Positions 45,195 to 56,622 of a DNA stretch of 64,000 bases are shown piece after piece. Position numbers and translations under genes: made by a program. The notes beneath the pieces are model-generated. The model was given only the letters and a program-made list of their open reading frames with translations. It had not been told where the DNA came from and made no database searches. This stretch comes from Quillaja saponaria. Taxonomy: Eukaryota > Streptophyta > Magnoliopsida > Fabales > Quillajaceae. The stretch's first letter is position 1. Each line of letters starts with the position of its first letter. The stretch spans positions 13,020,001 to 13,084,000 of the forward strand of contig CM055607.1 of NCBI GenBank assembly GCA_029379385.1, in the 5' to 3' direction.

Positions 45195-45784
45195 CACGAT
45201 GAAAGAAATAGCTAGAGCAGCTGGCAAGCGACGCTACAAATGCAAATGGGTTTTGCAGAATCGTAATCAAATCCACATTGCTCTTGTAATCAGTACATTT
45301 CTATCACCCATTCTTTTATGGGTTATGGTAATTCATTTTCAAACCCTCCATCAGAAAATTTCCCTAAGCAATGAGCAATTGCCTGTGAGACTATTCGCCT
45401 TGGTTCTAAGCATTGGCACCTGAACAGTGAACACTAGCTAACAAAGCACATAACGATATTGTAAAGTTGTTTTAATCGAGCGTGGTGAAGATTTTCATTC
45501 CAGAGGTTTAACGGGGCTAACTTGAGGTGAATCACAGGCCTCATGGTCAACTCTACCGAGTCTTCGTCACAACTCAATGGAGTCCGGGTGGGTCCCAGTA
45601 TGACAGGCGGCCGCCACCTGTGAAACAGTAGGCAACATTGTGGAAGGGCCCGCAGCCGAACGTGGAAAGTATGGTCGCAGGTTGCGAAAATTTCATACGA
45701 CATCGACGTCGTAGCTTCGAGATAGTAAATGTCGATGACAACTATGATACGCCGACAACTTTTCCTAATTGGACCCATTGCCAT
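45195..45784 (-). pseudogene. Fossil LRK10L ectodomain of a distinct lineage, copy 2
   Basis: Duplicate of 16973-17597. Minus-strand pieces in different frames read MAMGPIRKSCRRIIVVIDIY, FATCDHTF, then VAYCFTGGGRLSYWDPPGLH, LSCDEDSVELTMRP, and near 45240-45290 QCGFDYDSAKPICIC. Several frame changes and lost Cys codons make it non-functional. Lying upstream of the LRK10L1-type kinase exons on the same strand, it may be that gene's decayed exon 1 (inference). A T-rich run near 45865-45905 follows upstream. Confidence 0.65.
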
Positions 45785-45839
45785 GCTAATGGTAATGCAA
45801 GAATTATTTATAATCACTTCAAGTGTACGTAAAATGGAA

Positions 45840-46856
45840 CTAGTTGTTGAAAACAATGAATTGGACTTCTTCTTCTTTTCTTTTCTTTTTTCTTTTCTTT
45901 TTTTTAATTTTTGGAGTTGCAATAATTTTAGTGATATTAATGAGGGAACAAGAGGAATTTCAAGCATCTATAACGGTAGATTTGTAGAATAGAACATCAA
46001 GGTGGAAAAAAGTTGGGATACACAATTTTAAGTTGCAGTCAAAGAAGGTAGCCTCAGCTGGTTGAAAGAGAGAAATAGATATTTTACTCGAAGTTGTATT
46101 ATTCTTCAAACTCTTTACCCAACAATTCCTTATACTGAACTGCAATTTCCCTCTTACACTAGAGCTGGGATGCACTACAAACTAACTAATTGCTGCTAAA
46201 AAAATTACTCCAAATATGTCCTATAAGGAGGTGCAGCATGAAATAAATACCTCAATTATACATGCTTCAAATTTCATAACCATTATTTGCAAAGAGGGCA
46301 ACAGAAATAAGCTTAGAATCTTAAGTTTCATCTGAACTGAAAGGGCATCCCCATATAAAACTTGCTTAAATTTCCAATTATGCAGGGAAAACCCAGGGAG
46401 AAACTCTAGGTGAGAAGGATGACATTCTGTCCTACATTTTGGTGCCACATAGAACAAGTCCATATCAAGGATTCACATTAGTGCTACAGCTATCTACTGT
46501 GTAAATGACTAATAATCTAACCAGAAGTGTTCGATTATGTTTGGAGTTTGTAAACACTAGAGGCTGAAAAAATGTGAAAGAAATCCGGAGTCTAGAGGGG
46601 TCAGCAGGAAAGCAGGAAAGCAGGAAAGCGGAAAGAATGAGAAAGAACAACCGACTAGTTAGGTTGAAATCCTCTACATTTACATATTCTAAATGTCAAA
46701 CATCACCTAGAATTTGTTTCTCTTCCAAGGAATTGTTAGGCATAATCCATAATTACTAAGTCAATATCGGTATCCAGTCAGCTTCCTTGTTTCTGAACCA
46801 ATAGTACTAATCCAATATACACCCTATGTTTTGCAAATGAAGAAAACTATGCATAC
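45840..46856. other. Duplicated non-coding stretch (copy of 17670-18631)
   Basis: Same content as its counterpart. A short tandem AGCAGGAAAG motif is present three times near 46600-46630 and is less expanded in the first copy. No gene called. Confidence 0.35.
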
Positions 46857-47634
46857 CTGGAGACCCAGCTGGAGGCAGGGATGAACATGCAGCTGTATTA
46901 GGCCCATCATAACAGAAACAAACAAATTGTTCCTCAGTTCGATTATACCCACACACACCTCCAGACTGAAGGCATGTGATGCACTCATTGTTATTATTCA
47001 CAGTCCACTGCAATCCAAAACCCCGATCTAACTCTTCAGTAATATTTGTTGTATTGGTGAACAGAGCAGCATAAGATCCTTGAGAAACAGGAATTATAAC
47101 TCTGTTACTGCAACTCTCTTGTGGACTAACATTGGCATCAGAATATTGGACAACATAAACATCTTTACCGTTGCATTGAAGTGGGTTATTGATTATCCCA
47201 TTGAGCAAAATAGAAGAAGGGCATCCATAGAGTAGCATCATCTCATGAACCCCACTAGCATATTTGAACAGATTGGTATTGAATATCGTGTTTCGGTAAC
47301 TGCTAGGACAGATAGTTTCCCAGTAATCATCTCTAGCAACTGTAAGAGCCTGTTGGTCAGAGTTAAAATCAAGAATTCTGTATGTGATAGATTCCATGGC
47401 GATCTTTGGGATGTTATCTTGGCATTCCAGCTCGAATCCAAGTTCACCACAATAGTCTTCTCTGTTTCCTCCAGAAAAGGGGTATGTGATATTCGTAATT
47501 ACTCCACAGTTAAAAGCTTGGCCACAGTTTACATATTGGAGATCATCCACGCAAAAGGAAGTTGGGACATTCATGGAGATGAAGATAGTGATCAAAAGAA
47601 AGAAACTTGAGGATTGAAAAAGAATAGGCTGCAT
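46857..47634 (-). CDS. LRK10L ectodomain exon, open, no kinase downstream (locus F)
   Basis: Block duplicate of 18632-19409 and likewise open: signal peptide MQPILFQSSSFFLLITIFIS, YVNCGQAFNCGVITNITYPF, REDYCGELGFELECQDN, CITCLQSGGVCGYN, donor CCAG|GTATGC at 46857-46855, unspliced stop at 46807. Differences from the first copy are mostly single substitutions, one being CGEPGF to CGELGF at an otherwise conserved Pro. Downstream is the fossil ectodomain and then, about 3.3 kb on, the LRK10L1-type kinase of a different subfamily. Confidence 0.8.
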
Positions 47635-48313
47635 CTTTTTAAGAACCTTAGCAGACTACAAAAAAAAGGAGGTTCAGAATTAGGAAATGGCAGCCAGAGA
47701 GCCTCTGACATATTCATGTAAGGTTCCTTTGTGATTTGGGGAAGTAGGTAGCCAACATCAACTCTGGTTAGGTTATTAATTTGTTGAAGACTAATTCAGA
47801 GTTTGAAAATTGTAGTTATATTATGTAGGATAAAACCAATAGAGTAATTTAATGATTTGTTGAGTTCAATAAGTGGGACTAAGTTGGGGGGGATGAGGGC
47901 CGGAATTAGAGTTTATGGCAGAACATAGTGATTATGTTCAAATTAAGCCTAGGACCACAATAAACAAGTTAGTTCAACGGTTTTCCTTGACTTACAAGAC
48001 ACCAAGTTGCGAACTTACGAGGGAAGATAAACGTCCTCTACATGTTTGAGCTATCAGGGTTTTCAAAACTGAACCGAACTGCCAGTTCAAGCAGGAAAAC
48101 CATGCTTTAATTTGTGTGCATAATTTAGCTATGATCAGGAACTATTGACTGGACCAAGAAAGTTAGAATCGCATATGCTTACAAGTTAGTCAAAAAAGAA
48201 TACACAATCCTGGCAATGTAAAATCAAAATGAAACAATAAAATAGAAGAAAGAAAGCAGTTCATAAACAAACCAAATGTTTATAATTAGTACTTAAAAAT
48301 CACTGGCACGTAC
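47635..48313. other. Spacer between loci F and H
   Basis: Copy of 19410-20088; promoter side of locus F and former intron start of locus H. No coding sequence. Confidence 0.4.
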
Positions 48314-49082
48314 CTGAAGGTGAACATGTTCTGGACCCTGAAGACTGATCTTTGCAATAGCAAGTTGTTTGATTTGAACTTGAGTCATAACCACAAGCTC
48401 CATTTGATCCCATGCAGTCTTTACATTCTTCATTATCCACCTTCCATTTAACATCAAATCCTCTTCTGAGAGCCTCTTCCACTTTGGAAAAATTGGTGAA
48501 ATCTTGGGAACTAGTCACAATTGCAAGAATTGGCACGACCACAGTTGTAGAACATAAACCAAGAATATCTGTACTTGCATCCAACGCTGCATAAGCATCT
48601 CTATTATTAGTCCCATCTATGGTACAAGGAAAATATCCAGGGTTGGTTGCCGATAAAGAATTGGCTGGACAACCATAGTGCAAAGTGAGATTCCTGTAAT
48701 CAGGTCCATAATCAAAGAGTTCATCATCAAGTGTTGTGCTACTCAAAACTTTACTTGGACATGGTCCATTCAAGTAGTCTTCTCTTGCAATTCTTAGAGT
48801 TTGAGTGCCGGAATTCAAACTCAATATGCGGTACTTGATGTTCATAATCTCCATGGTGGTGTTGCTTTCACTGCAGTTCAGAAGCAGTTTAGGGTGGCCA
48901 CAACCTTCTGGCCGGTCGTCTCCCCAAAAAGGAAAACCGGCCGTGATTGTCCCGCACTTAAATTGAATGTTGCAAGCTGTGTAATCCTCCACAGAACCTA
49001 AACATGGGGGAATCTCAAAAAGAATAACCAAGCATGCTAAGGAAACAAGAAATGAAGAATGGTAGTGAAGTTGGGAAACCAT
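48314..49082 (-). CDS. LRK10L ectodomain exon, open, no kinase downstream (locus H)
   Basis: ATG 49082 starts MVSQLHYHSSFLVSLACLVI (signal peptide), then SVEDYTACNIQFKCGTITAG, FPFWGDDRPEGCGHPKLLLN, YRILSLNSGTQTLRIAREDY, LHYGC, ALRRGFDVKWKVD, CKDCMGSNGACGYD. The donor is CTTCAG|GTACGT (exon end 48314); unspliced stop at 48300. An upstream in-frame ATG at 49154 would add 24 residues ahead of the signal peptide and is less likely. No mini-exon or kinase follows; another ectodomain exon does. This is the intact counterpart of the pseudogene at 1168-1929 and of the cut gene at 1-54. Confidence 0.82.
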
Positions 49083-49900
49083 TTTTGGTGCAGAGAAATG
49101 TAGTGTGTTTGTAGCTAGAAGCCTGGAATGAATTCTTGCAAGTGAGGTAAGCAATTTAACTTGTGGTGAAACTTTGATGTTTAGTTGACTTTGACTAAAA
49201 ATTTTGATTGAAAATTAAGAACAAAACATTTCTCCCGTTGTATAATCAATTCTAGATGTGGAATATTGTCTATCTCCCACGCAATGAACGCTCAATTAAG
49301 AGGAAAAAAAATTAATCAAAGGAAAGAATAGAAATCAAATGGTTAGAGGAAATCTCTGGACACTACGTGTCAATGTTGTGTGCCTGTGGAATGCAATTGC
49401 TGACTCCACGAGTTTGATTAATTCTTATCTCAGTAATTATAATACCATGGAAGTGGAAGAAAAGTAAAATATGTGGAGAAAGAAGATTATAATATTGGAA
49501 AAGAGAAATACGTGAAATGAGCTTCTAGAAGATTTTGAGTTGAAAGTAATGAAGTTTTTCACATTAGTATTTCCAAATACAAACTAGCTTGATTATGTCA
49601 TGATTCGGAATTAACAGATATTAGCCGCAAAATCTAGTTGCTCCAAAAAAAATTAATAATTAATAATAAATAATAATAATTTATTCAAAGAATAATTTCA
49701 TTTTCTATAGAGATTTAGAAACATAGAGATTGAATACATCCGGTTACAAAAAAAACTTATGACTCCTCGGATTATTAACGATAATAGTAGAATAACTCCC
49801 TACATTTGATGTAGGACAGTTATAGAGATCGGAGAGTTTGAGAGATTTGAGAAAATCTAATTTATTCTACTCTTATTCCTAAGAAAAAAAAAATTAGTAA
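49083..49900 (-). promoter_or_regulatory. Upstream block, copy 3 of 3, with paired W-boxes
   Basis: Matches 55-900 and 1930-2757. Two TTGACT cores abut at 49185-49190 and 49191-49196, about 105 bp upstream of the start codon, at the same relative position as in copy 1. Candidate WRKY-responsive promoter (inference). Confidence 0.5.
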
Positions 49901-50337
49901 TATCTCTACAAGGTAATTGAAATGCAGGACAAGTATGGAGACTGAAGGATTTGACATCATAGACTTGTGAAAAACTAATTTATTTTACTTCGGCTTCTAG
50001 TCCGAACTCGTAATATCTTAATATCAATTCATCAAAAATGTAATTGAAATGTACATAGCATTAGTGACAGATCTACAAAATTTTATCAATGGAGACAATC
50101 ATTGTTTTATTAATAATAAATTTAATATATATATTAACACCAGCACACACCAATTTGTTTTATTAATTTTCTTCACCATAATAAAATTTACTAAATCATA
50201 TCGACGTAAGTTTGTTTTAAAAAATAATAAACAATCTTGTAATTCTAATTCTGATGAATCATATTTCGTTAGTAATTTATAATATAAAGAGGGTGAGAGA
50301 AACAAGACGTCAAACTAATGAAATTAATAACTTCGAA

Positions 50338-50340
<3 letters not shown>

Positions 50341-50369
<29 letters not shown>
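50341..50369. repeat. (AT)n microsatellite
   Basis: About 14 AT units in AT-rich intergenic DNA. Confidence 0.85.
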
Positions 50370-50371
<2 letters not shown>

Positions 50372-50683
50372 TTTTGTAGAAAAGCTTGTTGGGTTTATGA
50401 ATTACATAATAAATAGTAACTCTCTCCCTTCCCATAAACCTCTCTCCCATTGCAAATGAGATTCGATCCCAAATCTTTGGTGCAACTGTCACCTTCATAA
50501 GTTTTGTAGTTAAGGAAAATGCATATTTATAATATAATTATGAAATTGGTTATCAAGTGTGTTCAATTAGAAAAAATTCAATTATTTTTTTTAAATTGAA
50601 TATTATTTTTCTTACTACACTTTAGTAAATTTTGAAAGTTCATCACAATTTCAAAAATTATAGAATTTAATTTAATTAATATT

Positions 50684-51391
50684 TGTTAACTTGATTTTGT
50701 CGTAGAAAAATGTATTAATGGGACAAAATTGAAAAAAAAAAATTTACAATCTACATGGTCAAATTTTTATTTAGCACTAAATGAGTGGGGACAACATAAT
50801 ATTTTTATAGGCCCATTGGCTTGTGAGATCCGCCCTACATAATAGAGGCTTGTATATATAAGCAAGTTCAAAATCCTAAACCTTTTAACATAATTAAATT
50901 TTCATTTTGAATAAAAATATGGGTAAAAAGACATATTTTAAAGAAAAAGTTAAAAATATGGTTCATTGATCATGTGAAATTATTTAAATATTTTTTGAAT
51001 AAAAAATCTAAAATAGAAATTTATTTATTTATTTTGTTATTTTTCCCAAAATGAAATACCCATGCCTAAATCCATTGCTCGTTTATGTGCCCATTCGAAT
51101 AAAGAATGGACCCATTCGGGTCGGGTTTGGTACGGGCCTTTGTCCGAAAATTGGCATCTTCTAGTATGGCTTAGCTTGATGCTGTTTGGGCTCTTGAACA
51201 AAGACACATTTAGGACTGGACTAACTGATTAAAAAGGATTTGGACTTTGCACGAATTGAGTCAGCAAAGCCAGTGTTTATTCCGAATCCTCTCAAGTTCT
51301 TCGAGAACACGAGAACGGTGAGCCATAGATTTGGAACAGATCTCTCCCGTGCAAGAGCGGATTCAAATCAATTTATTCTGTTGTGTGGAGT
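50684..51391. repeat. Dispersed repeat, copy 2 (pair with 10122-10834)
   Basis: Diverged match to 10122-10834. It carries no CACTA-like sequence at its right edge, so it shows the uninterrupted arrangement. The plus-strand open frame at 51240-51533 overlaps it and is not considered a gene. Confidence 0.55.
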
Positions 51392-51597
51392 GAAATTACA
51401 TCGCATCACCGGATACTATTGTATCCGCGCCATGGCAGTGTGTATCAATGTATGGAGGCAAACTGCAACTAAATGTTTTTTTATAGTTTTTTTTTCTTTT
51501 TCTAAGATGTGTAAAGTAGATCGATTCTTGTGATTTTTGTTTACTCTGTTACCAATTTAAGGGTTTGAGAGAGATTTGATAATTTTGGTTTTTCATG

Positions 51598-52014
51598 AAT
51601 ATCTCCACGCCTTTGAGCCTAATCTCATTTGGGGTCAAGGCTGGCTCGAGGTTCTTTACAAGTGTTTTTCTATAGGCTCAAACTCTTGACATTTTAAAGG
51701 CCCTTGATCAACCGTTGAGTTTAAGTTTGCCTTACCACTTGAACCACACCTTGTTGAGTAAAAACTAATAAATCAATACATCGAAAGATAGTTAAAACCT
51801 ATATAATATAGGTTTTAACTATCTTTCAAGAATGGTAACGAGTTTCACTTAAATAAAATTTTAAATTATAATTAAAACATTTCTAAAATTAAAGTCTTAA
51901 TTATCTATTTCAGATTTTAATAATATTAAAATATTATTATAATTTATTCTTAATTCTAATATTATATAATTCAAATATAATTAAATAATAAAGCATAAAG
52001 CATCATAAACTCAA
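51598..52014. repeat. Direct repeat, left arm (SINE-like + AT-rich tail)
   Basis: Runs from TATCTCCACGCCTTTGAGCC to AAGCATCATAAACTCAATC and is repeated at 52377-52808. The first ~160 bp on the minus strand look tRNA-derived: GTGGTTCAAGTGGTAAGGC as A-box region and a decayed B-box AGTTTGAGCCT. The two arms flank a 360-bp fragment of an LRK10L ectodomain gene. Confidence 0.65.
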
Positions 52015-52232
52015 TCTTGGCATTCCAGCTCGAATCCAGGTTCACCACAATAGTCTTCTCTGTTTCCTCCAGAAAAGGGGTATGTGATATTCGTAATTAC
52101 TCCACAGTTAAAAGCTTGGCCACAGTTTACATATTGGAGATCATCCACGCAAAAGGAAGTTGGGACATTCATGGAGATGAAGATAGTGGTCAAAAGAAAG
52201 AAACTTGAGGATTGAAAAAGAATAGGCTGCAT
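52015..52232 (-). pseudogene. LRK10L ectodomain 5' fragment between direct repeats (locus J)
   Basis: From ATG 52232 the minus strand gives MQPILFQSSSFFLLTTIFIS through FELECQD, identical in type to locus F (46857-47634), then runs straight into the left repeat arm at 52015. About 145 bp of locus F's upstream sequence is also present (52233-52376). Only the first 73 codons survive, so it is a non-functional copied fragment. Confidence 0.85.
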
Positions 52233-52376
52233 CTTTTTAAGAACCTTAGCAGACTACAGAAAAAAGGAGGTTCAGAATTAGGAAATGGCAGCCAGAGAGC
52301 CTCTGACATATTCATGTAAGGTTCCTTTGTGATTTGGGGAAGTAGGTAGCCAACATCAACTCTGGTTAGGTTATCA

Positions 52377-52808
52377 ATATCTCCACACCTTTGAGCCTAA
52401 TCTCATTTGGGATTCAAGGCTGGTTCGAGGCTCTCTACAAGTGTTTTCCGGTAAACTCGAACCCCTGACATTTCAGAAACCTATGATCAACTGTTGAACT
52501 TAAGTGTGCCTTATCACTTGAATCACACCTTGTTGAGTAAACACTAATAATATCAATACATCGAAAGATAATTAAAACTTATATAATATAGGCCCTATAA
52601 ATACACAAGTTCTACATTCCAAGAATGATAACGAGTTTCACTTAAATAAAATTTTAAATTATAATTAAAGCATTTCTAAAATTAAAGTCTTAATTATCTA
52701 TTTCAGATTCTAATAATATTAAAATATTACTATAATTTATTCTTAATTCTAATATTATATAATTCAAATATAATTAAATAATAAAGCATAAAGCATCATA
52801 AACTCAAT
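52377..52808. repeat. Direct repeat, right arm (SINE-like + AT-rich tail)
   Basis: Second copy of 51598-52014 with about 30 extra bp (GGCCCTATAAATACACAAG...). On the minus strand the B-box is better preserved (GGGGTTCGAGTTTACC), with A-box region GTGATTCAAGTGATAAGGC, supporting a tRNA-derived SINE of a family different from that at 4840. Confidence 0.65.
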
Positions 52809-53343
52809 CTGCATGAAGAATCTTTTTGAGTTACCTTCTGAAATCTGAAAAATGGAGGAAGTAAAGCAATTGAAGCTGTCTAGGATCATAATCAGTTAAC
52901 AGCAACATTTGAACTGTACCACACAAATGGAACCATTTGTTTGGAAATTTTAAAATACTAAGGGAATGAACATAGAAATACAGAGAATTTTGTTCATTTG
53001 AACTCTGTCAATTAATAAAAGAAATTATGAAAAAATATAAATTGAAACATATGCCTGAAAAAAAAAAAAAGAGGTGAGGAATTGGTTAGTGTAATAGTAC
53101 TACTACTACATAAGGTGAGGCAACTTTGATACTTCATATGCAACTTTGACTACACTCTTTGGCTACATGAATAAAAGAATCAACACTTTACAGTTGGGGA
53201 TGTAAACCAAAGAAAAATATACAAAGGAAGAAAATCGGAAAGGAGCACATCAAGCAGGATTCAAGTGAGCCCTACAACCAACCAAGCAAATAAATCAACC
53301 ATGGCACCCAACCAAAAGGCAGGGATAGGAAAGACTTAAAGAC

Positions 53344-54930
53344 TCAAGAATCAACATCATTGCCATTTAGCTTTCTTTCCAAAATTTCTGAACAAATCTG
53401 CCCCATCATGTGGTAGAAAGGAATTAGATCATACAACTGCTCAACTGCCATTTTTCCCATCACATTTCTAGCCAATCTTTCCCTTTCCTCATTCAACTTC
53501 ACCCTCTGTAAATATGAACCTGCATTCCTAACTGTTGCACCCATTTGCTTTAACCTATTCTCTTGTTGCACACTCAGAGCTGTGTTTGACTGCAAATGAT
53601 ATCATAATCAAAACAAAAATTAATCAGACTTCTATTATCAAAGGAGAATTGTTTTTCAAACACTACATGATCTGTTTATATGTTTATGATAAATTGATAA
53701 TACCTCAAGAAATTTTGCTCCAGCTTCAAGTTCAGACTCTTTGAATGGATTGATCCCAGAGCCATTGTTGTATATGTTTTTGGCAAGTGAGAAACTCCTT
53801 AATATGATTTTCCTTTTCTTCTCCATTTCTTGATTAAGCTTTAGAGGCTTCTGCACAGATGTTGAACTATTCAGCTTCTTCTGATATGCAATCACTGCCT
53901 TCACAAATTCCTGCTCATTTCCATAAAAACCAAAAATTTAATCAATCCAGTCCATTTCAATTGCACCTCATATATATAAAAATGACAATTTTTTTTTATC
54001 AGACCTTATAAGCAAATGGGCATCCTGCATAATCAAATTCATCAGAATCCTGTTGTCTCATTCTCTCAGGATGAAATTGCAATCCCATAATAAATTTACC
54101 CTCTTCAGGATTATAAGCATCAGGGTCATAAAACCCTTCAATCAAACCATCAGGAGCAAATGCCATTGGAACAAACCTTTGTGCCAATCTCTTAACTCCT
54201 TGATGGTGATAACTATTAACCCAAATCTCCATTTCCCCTTCTTCCAAAGAATCCTTAAACCAACAATGCAAAGGGGTATTCTCAACTACCTTAACCACAT
54301 GCCTATGCCCATCATAATTATCATAATCAATGTGGTTTACTCTCTGATTTTCAAGGCATTTCTTTGATACCTCTTTCTCTATGTCTTGGTAAAGACTACC
54401 CCCACATGCAACATTTAAAATCTGTGAACCCCTGCAAATTCCCAAATAGGGTATGTTCCTCTCAAGGCAAAGTTTTGCTAATGCTAATTCAATTGAATCT
54501 TTTTCTTTATCAATTGCTGTATCACTAGCATGAAGCCCCCTAATTTCTTCCAATTCCTCTTTTGAAAGGCCAGAGGTCTCTGCTTCATACAGAGAAGGAT
54601 CAATGTCTTCTCCTTCACAAAGAAGCACACCATGAATTGGCTCAAAGCTGTCTAACAACATATGGACACCAGTAACACGAGGAACAATTACAGGTACAGC
54701 ACCATAGCCCACTATAAGATCAAGATGATATTCACCTGCCAATTTAACATTCTGGGTAGCTTAGGAAATTGGAAAAAAGAAACTGTATAGATAGAGGCTT
54801 TAACATGTGAAAGAGAAAACCTAACGTTAAATACGTACGTACCTACAAAATCAACGAACTTGTTTTTGCGAACACTACGCCTAGAGACTATAAGAACACG
54901 AGGGAGAATCACAGATAGATCAGAGGCCAT
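53344..54930 (-). CDS. GAT1_2.1: Class I glutamine amidotransferase, GAT1_2.1 type, intact
   Basis: Four exons: 54930-54843, 54735-54005, 53910-53704, 53589-53344. The protein begins [20 protein letters not shown] and continues with [52 protein letters not shown] (nucleophile Cys), [10 protein letters not shown] and [10 protein letters not shown] (catalytic His and Glu), then a helical C-terminal extension. Arabidopsis GAT1_2.1 is such a class I amidotransferase-like protein (a PuuD/gamma-glutamyl-hydrolase-like fold), linked to nitrogen status and shoot branching. The actual substrate is not certain. All exons are open and the frames join correctly. Donor 2 is the weak GTCTGA. A diverged paralogue lies directly upstream in tandem. 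Confidence 0.92.
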
Positions 54931-56622
54931 TGTTAATGATCGATTATCTGGGTTAATTGCAATTTGAATGTTGGAGATGGCACTATAAAAAGGTAAGTTA
55001 CGAAAAGGTTGCCACTTTTGTAAGACACAGGTTTCTGTTACTAGGAATATTAATATGTTGGTAGAGAGAAAGAGTCTATACTCTATACAGAGAGATTTGA
55101 GAGAAGCAGAGAGATAGATGCAGAGTCCTGGTGCCGGGTATGTATGTTCCAGGGCACCAAGGGTTAGGGTTTAATAGACACCACTTAAATTAATTAGGCA
55201 CAGTTAGCTTTCACGAGTGGAATGACATCAAGGTTTAAAAGTTTGGGAAATTCTACAATCCTCGACCTTGTCACACTAACCGTGGCAAGTTAGTTAGTGA
55301 AACACATGCAATTATGGGTAGATATATTTATTTTGATGCTGAAGTTTAAGCTGATCACATGTTAGTTGGATTTCGATGTAGAAGAAAAAACAAATGGTTT
55401 GTGGAGGAAATGAACCTAAAGAACAAGTGGCTAGTGTTTATCATGTAGTGGTACATGAAAGACGGGTCAAAAACAGGGAACAGGTAAGATTTGGATGAAG
55501 ACCGACATCAAATGTGGAGAATTTGGTGGTGAACTTATCCACTTCAATTTGCCATATTCTTCAAATTCCAGCAGTGATGAAATTGAATAGCCTTTATCTA
55601 ATTGTGGTTTATTTTAAATATTTCGTGCTAACTCATTATTTTGGATGCATACAAACAATAGAAAAGGGCTCGTCTAGGATAGTTTGAAGGCAAATAATTA
55701 TTAGTGGTATAACCAGTAAACACTAATATAAAGAGTAAAATCCAAAAAGCTCCAATGCTGCCTACTAGTTAATGCAGGCTGTGTAGGCAGCAATAACAGT
55801 TTGCTAAAACTCGTTACTTGGGAGGGTCTCATTCTGGGAAGGTCCTGAATGCAGCAACGGTGGCTCAGACTCTGTCACCAAATGAATACTCATCGCTCAG
55901 ATTGAATCAGACATCTATGTCCTCAGCACGTGTGTGTCATGTGTTTGTTCAATTTTGTTCTGACGTACCTTCTTCCAACAAGTCATAAATTTTTTAAGTA
56001 TCTAGTAAATCCAAACGTTAATTTGCAGATCTAAAGGTCTACTTGGGAGTGAATTCACTCTGGGGGAGTTAATTTCTAAAGCAAATAAAGAGACTGCAGC
56101 TGCAACAGCGTTGAGTACTGAAGGACTCAAAACTGGTCCTGTGATTCCTGTCAACTTAGTTTCTGTCCAAGGTTTTTACTTTGATTACTATTTACAGAGC
56201 TATCTCAGCTAAGTAGCTTGTTACAAATGTCTATATAACATATCAAAATTTATTTATGGTGTCTCACCTAACTCTTCAATAGACTATCTTTGTCTTTATG
56301 ATTAAGTTGTGAGGAGTTTGATAATTGTAACACTCATTGTTAATCATTGAATTTCAACACACAAAAGGAGAGAAAAAGTATGTTCATTTTTCATGTTGAC
56401 ACGCTTAATAGACTTGCTCATGCAAGAGCATGTAAGCAATTAAAACCTATTATTCATATATTACCTAACTGTTTTTTGAGTTAATTTGAGTGAAATGTTT
56501 TTTTGACAATGTCAACGCACAAGCATAATCACATTAGAGCCTAGAGGAGAGCATAATCCATATACCATATTTCATAGGCGATGTACTAGTCTTTTTTTTT
56601 CGTACACCCAGAATCCATGGAT
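54931..56622. other. Spacer between the two amidotransferase genes
   Basis: 5' leader and promoter of the first gene, including purine-rich GAGAGA phrases near 55060-55115, then AT-rich spacer without coding signal. Confidence 0.45.

Noticed and set aside
45729..45992. Plus-strand frames over the fossil ectodomain (also 17451-17748)
   Set aside because: Translation includes a poly-Phe run from a T-tract. The minus strand shows real family motifs, so these are shadows.
51240..51533. 97-codon plus-strand frame
   Set aside because: Overlaps the dispersed repeat and is not open in the paired copy at 10.6-10.8 kb.
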